From assembly GCA_020060625.1 (NCBI GenBank), contig JAGUZU010000106.1, positions 34,326 through 98,325 on the forward strand: a stretch of DNA of 64,000 nt. Direction: 5' to 3'. The DNA comes from Anaerolineales bacterium (GTDB lineage Bacteria; Chloroflexota; Anaerolineae; Anaerolineales; Villigracilaceae). Made by a program: the position numbers and the translations under genes. Position 1 is the stretch's first letter. Every line of letters begins with the position of its first letter. Of this stretch, positions 1 through 7,903 are shown piece by piece. A model generated the notes under the pieces. That model searched no databases, was not told the origin of the DNA, and worked only from the letters and a program-made list of their open reading frames with translations.

Positions 1-1
1 G

Positions 2-556
2 CCTTCGCTGACTCCCACCATTACCCTTACCCCAACCATCACACTGACGCCGACGATCACCGAGATGCCCACGCTCACGCTGACGCCCGCCGTCTCGGAT
101 ACTCCTTCGCCCACTACAACGCCCTTCCTGCCGATTGCCATCGAGGCGCTGTTTGCAGGACCCGTCACCCCAAACCCGGATGCAATATTTACGGCAATTC
201 AATTTTCAACCGAATTCGACGGCACCAACCCAATCAATCCACGAACCGTATTCGAGCTTCCCATCGGCACGATGTACGGCGGCTTCGATTACAACAACAC
301 CCTTCCCGGCGTGCAATGGACCGCGCTCTGGTATCGGGGGCGTCAACTTGTCTGTTATGAGACCGAGCCCTGGCGGGATGCGTGGGGTACGGGCGGCATC
401 GGCGGCTATACGGAGTGTGCCAACCCCATTGGCGGCTGGCTTCCCGGTCAATACGAGGTGCAGATATTCATGGGCTATGAGTGGAAGGTGGTGGGACGTT
501 TCGTTGTGCAGGAAAACCTGACCACGCCGACAGCGACTGGCACGCCAACCCCGTAA
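2..556 (+). CDS. Surface protein, C-terminal fragment with Thr/Pro linker
   Basis: This is the 3' part of a gene that starts before the window; the frame is open from the first bases. The visible protein begins with a low-complexity TPTITLTPT-type linker of about 45 residues. A compact domain of about 110 residues follows, rich in aromatic residues and ending in GQYEVQIFMG and FVVQE, which looks like a beta-sandwich. Such linkers usually join an anchored or kinase part to an extracellular domain in Anaerolineae, but the N-terminus that would decide this is missing. I do not recognise the terminal domain by name. The stop lies just before a palindromic repeat. Confidence 0.75.
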   Translation, partial: PSLTPTITLTPTITLTPTITEMPTLTLTPAVSDTPSPTTTPFLPIAIEALFAGPVTPNPDAIFTAIQFSTEFDGTNPINPRTVFELPIGTMYGGFDYNNTLPGVQWTALWYRGRQLVCYETEPWRDAWGTGGIGGYTECANPIGGWLPGQYEVQIFMGYEWKVVGRFVVQENLTTPTATGTPTP

Positions 557-652
557 AATTCACCGCAGATGCCCATTCGGATGCGCTGTGAACGAGGATA
601 AAAGAGATTTGGTTGTCAACATCAAAGTCCGTCTGCGTTTATCTGCGGTTCA

Positions 653-757
653 CTACCGTACAAAACTGCCAAATCGAACCGCCAAGTCGCCAAGAAAGCC
701 GTTAAAAACTTGGCGTTCTTGGCGACTTGGCGGTAGAAATTCAAAATGTACGGTAGA
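653..757. repeat. Nested palindromic intergenic repeat
   Basis: The inner arms at 678-696 and 716-734 are a perfect 19-base inverted repeat built on CCGCCAAGTCGCCAAGAA. The outer arms CTACCGTACA (653-662) and TGTACGGTAG (748-757) are also perfect. The whole fills most of the 242-base gap and has no credible gene. It resembles the dispersed 'CGCCAAG' or 'CGCAAAG' repeats seen between genes of many environmental bacteria. It could fold into a long cruciform or RNA hairpin. Confidence 0.8.
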
Positions 758-798
758 GAATCTGCGGTAAAACAAACACTTTCAAAGGGAGCGCCACC

Positions 799-1290
799 AT
801 GACCGAAAAAGCTTTTCAAGATTTCTACCCCGAATACTTTGCCCATTGTTACGGATGCGGCACGATGAACGAATTCGGACACCAGATCAAGAGCCATTGG
901 GACGGCGACGAAGCCGTTGCGCATTTCCAGCCCAAGCCATACCACACCGCCATTCCCGGTTATGTATATGGCGGACTGCTCGCCTCGCTCATTGACTGTC
1001 ACGGCACGGGGACGGCTGCTGCGGCGGGCTATCGCGCCGAAAACCGCGAGATGGACACCGAGCCGCCGCTTCGTTATCTCACCGCCTCGCTGCATGTGGA
1101 TTATCTAAAGCCCACGCCGCTCGGTCCCACGCTCGAAATTCGCGGGAAGGTAAAGGAAGTCAAGGGACGCAAGGTTGTCGTCGAAGAATGGATCCAGGTG
1201 GATGGGGTCGTCACCGTGCGGGGCGAAGTGGTCGCGGTGCAGGTTCCCGAAGAGATGGTGAAGGAGTTGTTGGGGAAGGGGAATTCGTGA
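799..1290 (+). CDS. Hotdog-fold thioesterase (PaaI-like)
   Basis: This 163-residue protein has the length and pattern of a single hotdog domain. Near residue 54 it shows GYVYGGLLASLIDC, the helix in which this superfamily carries its conserved Gly-Gly and acidic active-site residue. It is followed by a beta-sheet half with LHVDYLKPTPLG and EIRGKVKEVKGRKVV. Members hydrolyse acyl-CoA thioesters in the cytoplasm. An early CYGCG motif is typical of a subgroup of small thioesterases in this superfamily. The start has a good ribosome site (AAAGGGAG) upstream. The substrate cannot be told from sequence, and it stands alone between a repeat and the converging psuG operon. Confidence 0.8.
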   Translation: MTEKAFQDFYPEYFAHCYGCGTMNEFGHQIKSHWDGDEAVAHFQPKPYHTAIPGYVYGGLLASLIDCHGTGTAAAAGYRAENREMDTEPPLRYLTASLHVDYLKPTPLGPTLEIRGKVKEVKGRKVVVEEWIQVDGVVTVRGEVVAVQVPEEMVKELLGKGNS

Positions 1291-1365
1291 TGCGTGAAAC
1301 AAAACCTCTCGCTGTTCCGATGCCCGTTAAAGCGGCTGCCGCGCGAGACAACCAGCCGCTAACCG

Positions 1366-2292
1366 CTAAATCGCCCACTCTTTCTTTTTGACGGGGATTT
1401 CCCTTGCGATCTCCGCCGCGAGGCGGGCGTTATTTAATAACAATGCGAGATTGGCTTTGAGGGATTTGCCCTTCGTCAATTCACCGATGCGGGACAGCAA
1501 AAATGGAGTCAACGCCTGACCGTGGATTCCCTGCGCGACGGCTTCAGCAGACGCTTTGGCGATGATCGGCTCCATCCCGGACGTTGGAATTGATTCTGCT
1601 TCGGGAATTGGATTTGCCACGAGGATGCCGCTCTTCATGCCCAGTTCCCAATGCGCTTTGGCGAAGTCTGCGATCTCTTTGGGTGAGTCGAGCCGCGCGC
1701 TGACGTTTAGTCCGCTTTCGCGGGAATAAAAGGCGGGGAATTCGTCGGTTCTGTAGCCGACGACGGGAACGCCCATGGTTTCGAGAACTTCGAGTGTGGC
1801 AGGCAAATCCAGAATCGCTTTCGCTCCCGCGCACACGACGATGGTCGGAATCTCCGCCAGCGAACGCAGGTCGGTGGAAATATCGAAGGGACTCTCCTTG
1901 TGGACTCCGCCGATTCCGCCTGTAGCGAAAACCTTGATTCCCGCCATGTTCGCGGCGAACATCGTCCCTGCGACGGTGGTGCCGCCGTTCGCTTTTTTGA
2001 CGATGGCGGCGGCGAAGTCGCGGTGACTGACTTTGAGCGTGGAGTCGGATTCAGAAAACTGAACCAGTTCCTGGTCGGAGAGTCCGATGCGGATTTTTCC
2101 GTCCAGCAGGGCAATCGTGGCGGGGGTTGCGCCGTGGTCGCGCACCTGTTTTTCCATATCCCGCGCGAGTTGGAGGTTTTGCGGTTGGGGAAGCCCGTGC
2201 GTGATGACGGTGGATTCAAGCGCGACGATGGGAGCGCCAATATCGAGGGCGCGCGAAATTTCGGGGGAAAGTTGGATGTGAGGATGTCTCAT
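1366..2292 (-). CDS. psuG: Pseudouridine-5'-phosphate glycosidase
   Basis: The 308-residue protein matches PsuG along its full length. Visible landmarks are the N-terminal VALESTVITHGLP, the loop GGTTVAGTMFAANMAGI, FATGGIGGVHKE, and the VVGYRTDEFPAFYSRESG stretch. PsuG is a Mn-dependent cytoplasmic enzyme that splits pseudouridine 5'-phosphate into uracil and ribose 5-phosphate. The usual partner kinase PsuK is not in view. Its start codon shares one base with the stop of the upstream SPFH-like gene, so it is probably translated from the same transcript as the last gene of that operon. Whether this reflects shared function or chance is unclear. Confidence 0.93.
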   Translation of the reverse strand: MRHPHIQLSPEISRALDIGAPIVALESTVITHGLPQPQNLQLARDMEKQVRDHGATPATIALLDGKIRIGLSDQELVQFSESDSTLKVSHRDFAAAIVKKANGGTTVAGTMFAANMAGIKVFATGGIGGVHKESPFDISTDLRSLAEIPTIVVCAGAKAILDLPATLEVLETMGVPVVGYRTDEFPAFYSRESGLNVSARLDSPKEIADFAKAHWELGMKSGILVANPIPEAESIPTSGMEPIIAKASAEAVAQGIHGQALTPFLLSRIGELTKGKSLKANLALLLNNARLAAEIAREIPVKKKEWAI

Positions 2293-3887
2293 TAGGTTTT
2301 CTGTATGTAGTGGAAGAGGTTGTGGTCTATGTCGTGAAGCGCCTTTTTGATTTTTGAGATGTCGGCTTGTTTTTCGATCGGCGACCGGTTTTCTTTTTGA
2401 ATCAGTTCCATCGCCGCGATCAGTTCCTTGCGGACGGCTTTCAGGATTTCCACGGCGATTGCGTGCGCGTCCTTTTTGCTGGCGCTTTGCTGGGCGATCT
2501 GACGCAGGAGGTAGGGGCTGGTGGCAACCTCGGAACTGCTTTCGATCAGTTTCGCCAGGTCTGTGATCTCCCGGTCGGTGAGACGGCGGGTGGTGGTCTT
2601 TTCGTAGTTGGCAATGACGACGTTGTTGACGAGTTCGATGATCTCGTTCAATTCATACTTTTTTGCCAAATGCTCGATGGCGTTGCGGCGTTTGATGTTT
2701 TCGCGGGTGAGGTCCCACGCCTCTTTGAGTTTTTCCAATATTACGGCGGACGGCAATTGCCAGGTGCCGATGTCGATCCAATGGACGGAGACGCCGAGTT
2801 TTGCGGCTTTGTGCTTGAAGGCTGGTTCGAAGAATTGCGCGGTGATTTTGGAGCGCGACTCGAAGTTGGGCGGGAGCATGTTCTTTGTCCGGTTCAACAG
2901 CGTGTGTTCGCCGGTCATTTCCACACGCATTTGGGTGATGGTCTGTTCGTTCTTTGTGATGGCGTCCACTTCCTTTTGGCTGATGCTGGCAAGGATTTCG
3001 CTGAGCGTGCGCGTGGTGATCAATTTTTCCAATTCGTAGGTTACGAGCGGGATTACCGTCGTATCCCAGGGGAAGGTTACGCCGGAGGGCGTGGACGGCG
3101 GCGGCGTGATGATGCTCTGGTTATAGACGAGCGCCTTTACCGCATCCGGTTCGAAGGAGTACGGGTCTTCTTCGAGCGCGTCGTCCTGCGGGGGCGGTTT
3201 TCGCAGGATGCTGAAGATGACTTTGATATCCAGCGCTTCGATCGGGATGCCGTCCTTGGTGCGCGCCCGGACCGAAAGCCCGCGGACGAACTGATCGCGC
3301 AGGTTGATGGCGGCGTACTCGCGCCTGCCCACTTCGTCGTGCTTGCCGATCTCGCGGATGCGCTCGAACCTGCCGAGCATCCACGCCTCGCCTCTTGGAT
3401 AAATGACCTCCGGCTCGCCATTGACCTTTTCCAACAGCGCGGCGCTGCCAAGATTGACTTGTATTTCGCCGGGTCCGCCGATGAGGATGATGGGCGACTG
3501 TTCGTCCTGTTCGGAGATCTTGCCTTCGTTAATGATGATGCGCTCCCCGCTCCCTCCGAAGGCGACCTCTTCGATGAATTCCGATGCCAGGGTTTCGTCG
3601 TGTAGTTCGTAAATGTCATCCAGATAGTGCGCCGCCTTCGCCTTTGCCGCGCCGTACACGACGAACAAAAGCGGAAGGTATTTGGCGAAATTCAGCCCGA
3701 TGATGACGAGGCGATGGGTGGATTGCTCCGCCTGGAACACCGTGAGTAGCATGGCGAGCCCGCTCAACACGAGCCACAATGCAAGCCCGGCAAGAATCCG
3801 CCAGCGGTTTCTGAATTCGACGCTTTTATCCGTCAAACCGAAAAGCAGGGCTGAGAGTTCGTCGCGCTGGGTGGATTGCCGTTTCAT
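2292..3887 (-). CDS. Membrane-anchored SPFH/band-7-like protein (fourth of the cluster)
   Basis: I chose the ATG at 3887 because it overlaps the upstream stop by four bases (ATGA), giving 531 residues; an earlier in-frame start would overlap the upstream gene by 61 bases. Two membrane segments lie near residues 26-50 and 60-80. A beta-rich region follows with GGPGEIQVNLGS, then LSVRARTKDGIPIEALDIKV, which matches the 'tkDGi' strand of SPFH/band-7 domains. A long charged helical region with IWDLT-like heptads and EKLKEAWDLTRENIKRR ends the protein. SPFH proteins (stomatin, flotillin, HflK/C) form ring or cage assemblies on membranes. It is distinct in sequence from the other three copies. Its exact role is unknown. 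Confidence 0.7.
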   Translation of the reverse strand: MKRQSTQRDELSALLFGLTDKSVEFRNRWRILAGLALWLVLSGLAMLLTVFQAEQSTHRLVIIGLNFAKYLPLLFVVYGAAKAKAAHYLDDIYELHDETLASEFIEEVAFGGSGERIIINEGKISEQDEQSPIILIGGPGEIQVNLGSAALLEKVNGEPEVIYPRGEAWMLGRFERIREIGKHDEVGRREYAAINLRDQFVRGLSVRARTKDGIPIEALDIKVIFSILRKPPPQDDALEEDPYSFEPDAVKALVYNQSIITPPPSTPSGVTFPWDTTVIPLVTYELEKLITTRTLSEILASISQKEVDAITKNEQTITQMRVEMTGEHTLLNRTKNMLPPNFESRSKITAQFFEPAFKHKAAKLGVSVHWIDIGTWQLPSAVILEKLKEAWDLTRENIKRRNAIEHLAKKYELNEIIELVNNVVIANYEKTTTRRLTDREITDLAKLIESSSEVATSPYLLRQIAQQSASKKDAHAIAVEILKAVRKELIAAMELIQKENRSPIEKQADISKIKKALHDIDHNLFHYIQKT

Positions 3888-5296
3888 GAGTTGCCCTGTC
3901 CCGTTTGATGCCTGGACGCATCGAGCTTGTTGACCAACAGCCATTTCCAGATGTCGTCCAGTTTTTTGCGTTCGATTTCCATTTCGCTGTTCGCGCCGCT
4001 CTCCACCAGCAGGGATTCGCGCAGCGGTTCGATCAGGTTTTGCAGGGTGGCGTACTCATCCTGCGGGGGCGCTATGGGGTTGTCGAAATTCGCCGACACG
4101 ATGCGCGCAAAATTTTTGATCGCTTCGTTGCGGGCGGCGGTTTCGATCACTGCCTCCTCGTCGTTCAGGAGTTCCTCTTCGCGTTTGGCGGTTTTCATCC
4201 ATTCCGCGCTCCATTGTTTGGTGAGGTTCTCCTCCATTGCCGGTTCAAAGAGCAGGTTGTGGATACGCACCTGCGATATCTCAAGTCCGCGCGCCTGCAA
4301 TTGTTTGAATTCCAGGCTTTCGACCCATTCGCCTGTCGGTGTGCCTGTGTCGTCCAGCGCCACCACATCCGCCTGCCGAACGCGCTTGTTGATCATATCC
4401 TCGATGGTCTGTAATCCGCTGACGCCTTCGGAGGTGAACAATTCCTCCAGCTTGAATTTGCGGACGTATTCGCGCCATAAATTGACCACCAGGTGCGCCG
4501 GGAGTTTGTTCCATTCCATGCGGGTCTTTTTGTTGTCCGATGTGCCAAGTTCGATTACTTCGCGGGTGATGGCGTTGCGAACGGAAGCCGGGTCGAACCC
4601 GTATTGCGAGATCACCCCGCTTTCGGTCGGTTTGTTTTGAATGGGGCGTTTGATGCTGAATTTGACGCTGATGGTCGGCGAGACCTCGAAACCATCGCGG
4701 GTCAACCCGGCGGTTTGCTGGCGGCGATTCTGCAATTCGTTATAGACTTTGGGAGAGGAGATCGGCACCGGATTCAAGAACGGCTGGTCGCTCGCAAGCG
4801 GACCGATGAACTGCCACTGCGACCGGAGATCGACACTCCCTGCTACATATTCCTTCCCGCTCGTGAACTTGATCCCGGGACCCACCGCGCCTTTGATCTG
4901 CGTGTCTGTCCGCAGGACGACTGCGCTGGCGGTATCCAACGCCAGCACGCCGGGACCGCGTTTGCCCGCCTCGCCTTCATGTTCGATGACGCGCCCGTTC
5001 TTGATGAAGAGCGTCGGTCCGCGCTGACCGGATTCGAATATCTTGACCCGCGCGTAAATCTCCCTCCTGTCCTTCGGATTTTGAATGGGCAGGATGAATT
5101 GCGCAAAGAAATAGATCAGGCGGTCGAGGAGATAATAGGCGGCGAAAAAGTCAATGATGAGAATGACGACGCTGACGATGGGATTAAACGGAATATCCAG
5201 CCCCCACAGGATGCCATGCCAGATGCCGGCTGTGGCAAGGATGACGCCAAACGGCGTTTGCAGGATTGAGCCGAGCCCGCTGAGGAGTCTTCGCAT
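3884..5296 (-). CDS. Membrane-anchored SPFH/band-7-like protein (third of the cluster)
   Basis: The 470-residue protein has hydrophobic segments at about 15-35 and 40-70, then an SPFH-like beta domain: GVLALDTASAVVLRTDTQ, VGPGIKFTSGKEYV, SVDLRSQ and TRDGFEVSPTISVKFSI. A helical tail follows with EWMKTAKREEELLNDEEAVIE. This layout of short N-terminal membrane anchor, SPFH domain and coiled coil is that of stomatin/HflK-like proteins. Its stop overlaps the next gene by four bases, so the two are translationally coupled. A perfect hairpin ends three bases before the start codon, and no clear Shine-Dalgarno site is seen, which may limit translation of this half of the operon. Confidence 0.68.
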   Translation of the reverse strand: MRRLLSGLGSILQTPFGVILATAGIWHGILWGLDIPFNPIVSVVILIIDFFAAYYLLDRLIYFFAQFILPIQNPKDRREIYARVKIFESGQRGPTLFIKNGRVIEHEGEAGKRGPGVLALDTASAVVLRTDTQIKGAVGPGIKFTSGKEYVAGSVDLRSQWQFIGPLASDQPFLNPVPISSPKVYNELQNRRQQTAGLTRDGFEVSPTISVKFSIKRPIQNKPTESGVISQYGFDPASVRNAITREVIELGTSDNKKTRMEWNKLPAHLVVNLWREYVRKFKLEELFTSEGVSGLQTIEDMINKRVRQADVVALDDTGTPTGEWVESLEFKQLQARGLEISQVRIHNLLFEPAMEENLTKQWSAEWMKTAKREEELLNDEEAVIETAARNEAIKNFARIVSANFDNPIAPPQDEYATLQNLIEPLRESLLVESGANSEMEIERKKLDDIWKWLLVNKLDASRHQTGQGNS

Positions 5297-5299
5297 TTA

Positions 5300-5324
5300 G
5301 GTCGATTCTAAAGCAGAATCGACC
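5300..5324 (-). promoter_or_regulatory. Hairpin directly upstream of a start codon
   Basis: GGTCGATTCT and AGAATCGACC form a perfect 10-bp stem with a 5-base loop. On the minus strand the 3' arm ends only three bases before the ATG at 5296. There is no T-run after it, so it does not look like a terminator. It would hide the place where a ribosome site should be and could tune translation of the downstream SPFH pair. Confidence 0.55.
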
Positions 5325-5354
5325 AAACCGCCAACCGCTTTGTGGAAGATGACA

Positions 5355-6572
5355 TCAAGGGGCAATGGGTTTTGCCACGGCATGAACAATGCCGAAGATG
5401 CGAATGTTTTCCGTGATTTCGATGTCTGCGGTTTCGGAACCCTTGATACTGGATTCTGACCTGAGCATGTTCTTCTCTGCGTCGAAGCGTTTCACAAAGT
5501 AGAAAGTTTCGTCCGTTTCTTCTTCGAGGCGGCAGGCAACCACGACATCGTTATGATTGCTGTTGGAATTGCGCTCAACCAGCACATAATCGCCGTCTCG
5601 AATGGAGACGGTACCCTTTTTCATCTTGTTCATGCTGTTTCCCCGCACTTTCATCCAACCCCATTCATTTCCTTTTGACAGGGTAATTCTCTTGTCCGGT
5701 TTCAATGGGTGCAGGCTGTGGGGCTTGCCATCCAGGTTAAGGCGGTCAATTTCGGCGGATTTTCCTGTTATATCCGGTGATAGGGGCTCGCCAGAGCGGC
5801 TTGCCCGAATTTTCTGACCGTAAATTTTCTGCGAGGATAAAGTCATATAACCCAATTGATCGGTACGGGTTTCGGTTTCCTGCGGGGTTTCATCCTCCGG
5901 TTCGCTGGGTATTGACGATGCGGCATGAAAGACGATTTTATTGGATGGGTAATTCTCGTTCGTGAGCGAGATGGGAATGTGTAAAGTTACGGATGGCAAG
6001 TCATCCTCGTCGTCTGTGGGAGGATCCTGCACGGGAAAGAGGTCGGTATTTTCAGCAGGATCAGGCATAAATGTCCGAAAGAGAGGCTCGTTGGATAGTC
6101 GTTCCAGCGCATCGTTGACTTCCATTTGAAGAATCCTGCGAATATTGCCCTCCCTTTCCGCTTCGGGTGAATTGATTCGCACGCTGGTTTCGAGGGAGTG
6201 CAAGGCTCTTTGCAGGGCGCGCCGCGCTTCACGAAAATTTCGAACGGCAACGTGGCATAGCCCAAGCGCCCGGTACGCAAGGGATTTGTTGACCGGCGAG
6301 TTCCACATCTCTTGCGTGGCAGTGTTGAAACATTCGATTGCGCGGTCGAATTGATCCCGTTCGTAATGCAAACACCCGAGCAGAAAACGATGAATGCCGA
6401 TCAGGTCATGATTTTCCAGGTTGGTCTGGGCAAGGATGTTGCTTAACTCGGCGATGGCTGCCTGCAACGGATCGGGTTCGTTGGAATCCAATTGCAGGAT
6501 TGCGTCACGAATGCGAAGCATTTCGCCCTCGCAAATTAACAGGGTGACGATGGCGGCAATATCGTTTTTCAT
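5355..6572 (-). CDS. TPR protein with C-terminal S24 (LexA-like) peptidase domain
   Basis: The 405-residue protein starts with about 170 residues of helical repeats that read as TPRs (IGIHRFLLGCLHYERDQFDRA, then SLAYRALGLCHVAVRNFREARRA). A charged linker follows. The last 105 residues match the S24 peptidase fold of LexA, UmuD and phage repressors: VRGNSM with Ser 313, IRDGDYVLVER, and FYFVKRF with Lys 361. Ser and Lys are the catalytic pair of that family, and both are kept. No helix-turn-helix is visible, which sets it apart from LexA-type repressors. It sits between two pairs of SPFH genes and overlaps the upstream stop by four bases. A stress-triggered protease or self-cleaving switch for the SPFH assembly is my inference. 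Confidence 0.72.
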   Translation of the reverse strand: MKNDIAAIVTLLICEGEMLRIRDAILQLDSNEPDPLQAAIAELSNILAQTNLENHDLIGIHRFLLGCLHYERDQFDRAIECFNTATQEMWNSPVNKSLAYRALGLCHVAVRNFREARRALQRALHSLETSVRINSPEAEREGNIRRILQMEVNDALERLSNEPLFRTFMPDPAENTDLFPVQDPPTDDEDDLPSVTLHIPISLTNENYPSNKIVFHAASSIPSEPEDETPQETETRTDQLGYMTLSSQKIYGQKIRASRSGEPLSPDITGKSAEIDRLNLDGKPHSLHPLKPDKRITLSKGNEWGWMKVRGNSMNKMKKGTVSIRDGDYVLVERNSNSNHNDVVVACRLEEETDETFYFVKRFDAEKNMLRSESSIKGSETADIEITENIRIFGIVHAVAKPIAP

Positions 6573-7897
6573 GAATTGTTTCCGGGCATTTGCATTGGGA
6601 ACTTGATCGCTTCCTGCAGCTTTTCCAGCGTTTCGAGCGCTTCCCTGGCAAGGTTTGACCGCACCTCGGGACTCTGCATGCTTTGGTCGAGAAACCCTGA
6701 GACGGTCAGCAAGAGGTTTTCCGGGAAGCTGGCTGAGTCAATGCGATTGAGTCCATTGGCAAGGGTTAGGATCAAGTCTCGCTGCATTTCGGCGCGGGCT
6801 TTCTCCTGCAAGCGGATGCGATGCGCCGCCACTTCGCCTTTCGTAATGGCGGTTGTATTTTTATGCGCCGTCTCCCATGTTAGTTTGCGCAGGCGGTTCA
6901 CTTTGGGAGGCAGTTCAACTTCCATGATTTGCAGGTTTAACAGCGATACGCCGTACTCCTGAAGTTTTTCGTTGATGTTTTGACTCAACTCCATAATGTT
7001 TGCGTTTGAAAGCAGGGTGGTCTGGCTGTGTTCCTTCAGGAACAATTGATCCAGATACCTTCTGGAAATGAAGCCGCCCAGAATTCCCTGGGTTTGACCC
7101 GTTGCGAAATTGACCCATTCGCTCGTTTCCTTGCCGTTTTTATATGTGTGTTCGACCGCTTTGCGGACGGAGACGGGGTCGAAGGGAATTAACTTGTTTT
7201 CATCGTTCTCGCTTCGCTCCTGACCGAGAAAATATTCTCCGCGTACCCGAAGCTTCACCCTGATTCCATCCTTTGTCCATGCGGTCAGTTCGATTTCCTC
7301 GGTCTTGGGACCAACGTCCAGCACGGCGGCAACCCGTTCGTCCCAATGCAGAAACGCAGCGCCCTGCCCAACCACCCTTGAGAATTGCCCAAGGTGTTCG
7401 AGGTAAAGCGCGTGACCCGGCTTGATGACCAGTTTGACTGGTCCACCGATGATTGTTGCCCAGTGATTCGGCGGGTCCAGTTTTTGTTCCCTGGCTGTTA
7501 CTGTTTGGAATTTGATCCATTTGGAAAAAGGGGGCGGCATGAGCGGCACGCCGGAAACGCGTATTTTCACGATTTCGAGCAGGTCATTCTCTTCATTCAG
7601 ATTGTGGAATTGTTGGATGAATTTTGCCGCAGACTGAAAAATATAATACCTGCCGATTGCGTAGAACACAAGTGAAACCGAAGCCACGCCAAGAATCTCC
7701 TGCCACGTAAGTTCCCTCGCCTCGGGACGCTCTTTTAGTGTTCCAAGGAGAAGAACAATGTAGAATATCGAAAAGGCAACGGCAAAGAAGGGCAGGACGG
7801 TCAACTGACCGTCTTTGCCCATCGAATCTTCATGGGCTTGTTTTTCCGTATAAAGTCCCTGCCACTTCTGTGGATCGTTGGATGGTTTGAATGGCAT
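6569..7897 (-). CDS. Membrane-anchored SPFH/band-7-like protein (second of the cluster)
   Basis: The 442-residue protein has two predicted membrane segments (about 33-53 and 66-84). An SPFH-like domain follows at about 145-330, with LVIKPGHALYLEHLGQF, VAAVLDVGPKTEEI and AWTKDGIRVKLRVRGEY. The helical tail contains VNRLRKLTWETAHKNT and ends in a leucine-rich region. The pattern 'tkDGi-v-l-v-Y' after a beta strand is what is expected of band-7 domains. It lies six bases after the first SPFH gene and its stop overlaps the TPR-S24 gene. It is clearly a homologue in layout but not a near-identical duplicate of its neighbours, so the family has diverged. Confidence 0.72.
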   Translation of the reverse strand: MPFKPSNDPQKWQGLYTEKQAHEDSMGKDGQLTVLPFFAVAFSIFYIVLLLGTLKERPEARELTWQEILGVASVSLVFYAIGRYYIFQSAAKFIQQFHNLNEENDLLEIVKIRVSGVPLMPPPFSKWIKFQTVTAREQKLDPPNHWATIIGGPVKLVIKPGHALYLEHLGQFSRVVGQGAAFLHWDERVAAVLDVGPKTEEIELTAWTKDGIRVKLRVRGEYFLGQERSENDENKLIPFDPVSVRKAVEHTYKNGKETSEWVNFATGQTQGILGGFISRRYLDQLFLKEHSQTTLLSNANIMELSQNINEKLQEYGVSLLNLQIMEVELPPKVNRLRKLTWETAHKNTTAITKGEVAAHRIRLQEKARAEMQRDLILTLANGLNRIDSASFPENLLLTVSGFLDQSMQSPEVRSNLAREALETLEKLQEAIKFPMQMPGNNS

Positions 7898-7903
7898 GAT
7901 CGG

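Noticed and set aside
588-770. 60-codon frame between the first two genes
   Set aside because: It is made of the palindromic repeat; Arg/Lys-rich product with no ribosome site.
2367-3605. Long open frame of 412 codons on the plus strand opposite the fourth SPFH-like gene
   Set aside because: It is antisense to a gene with clear domain patterns and neighbour overlaps; its protein is low in pattern and has no known motif. High GC makes such frames common.
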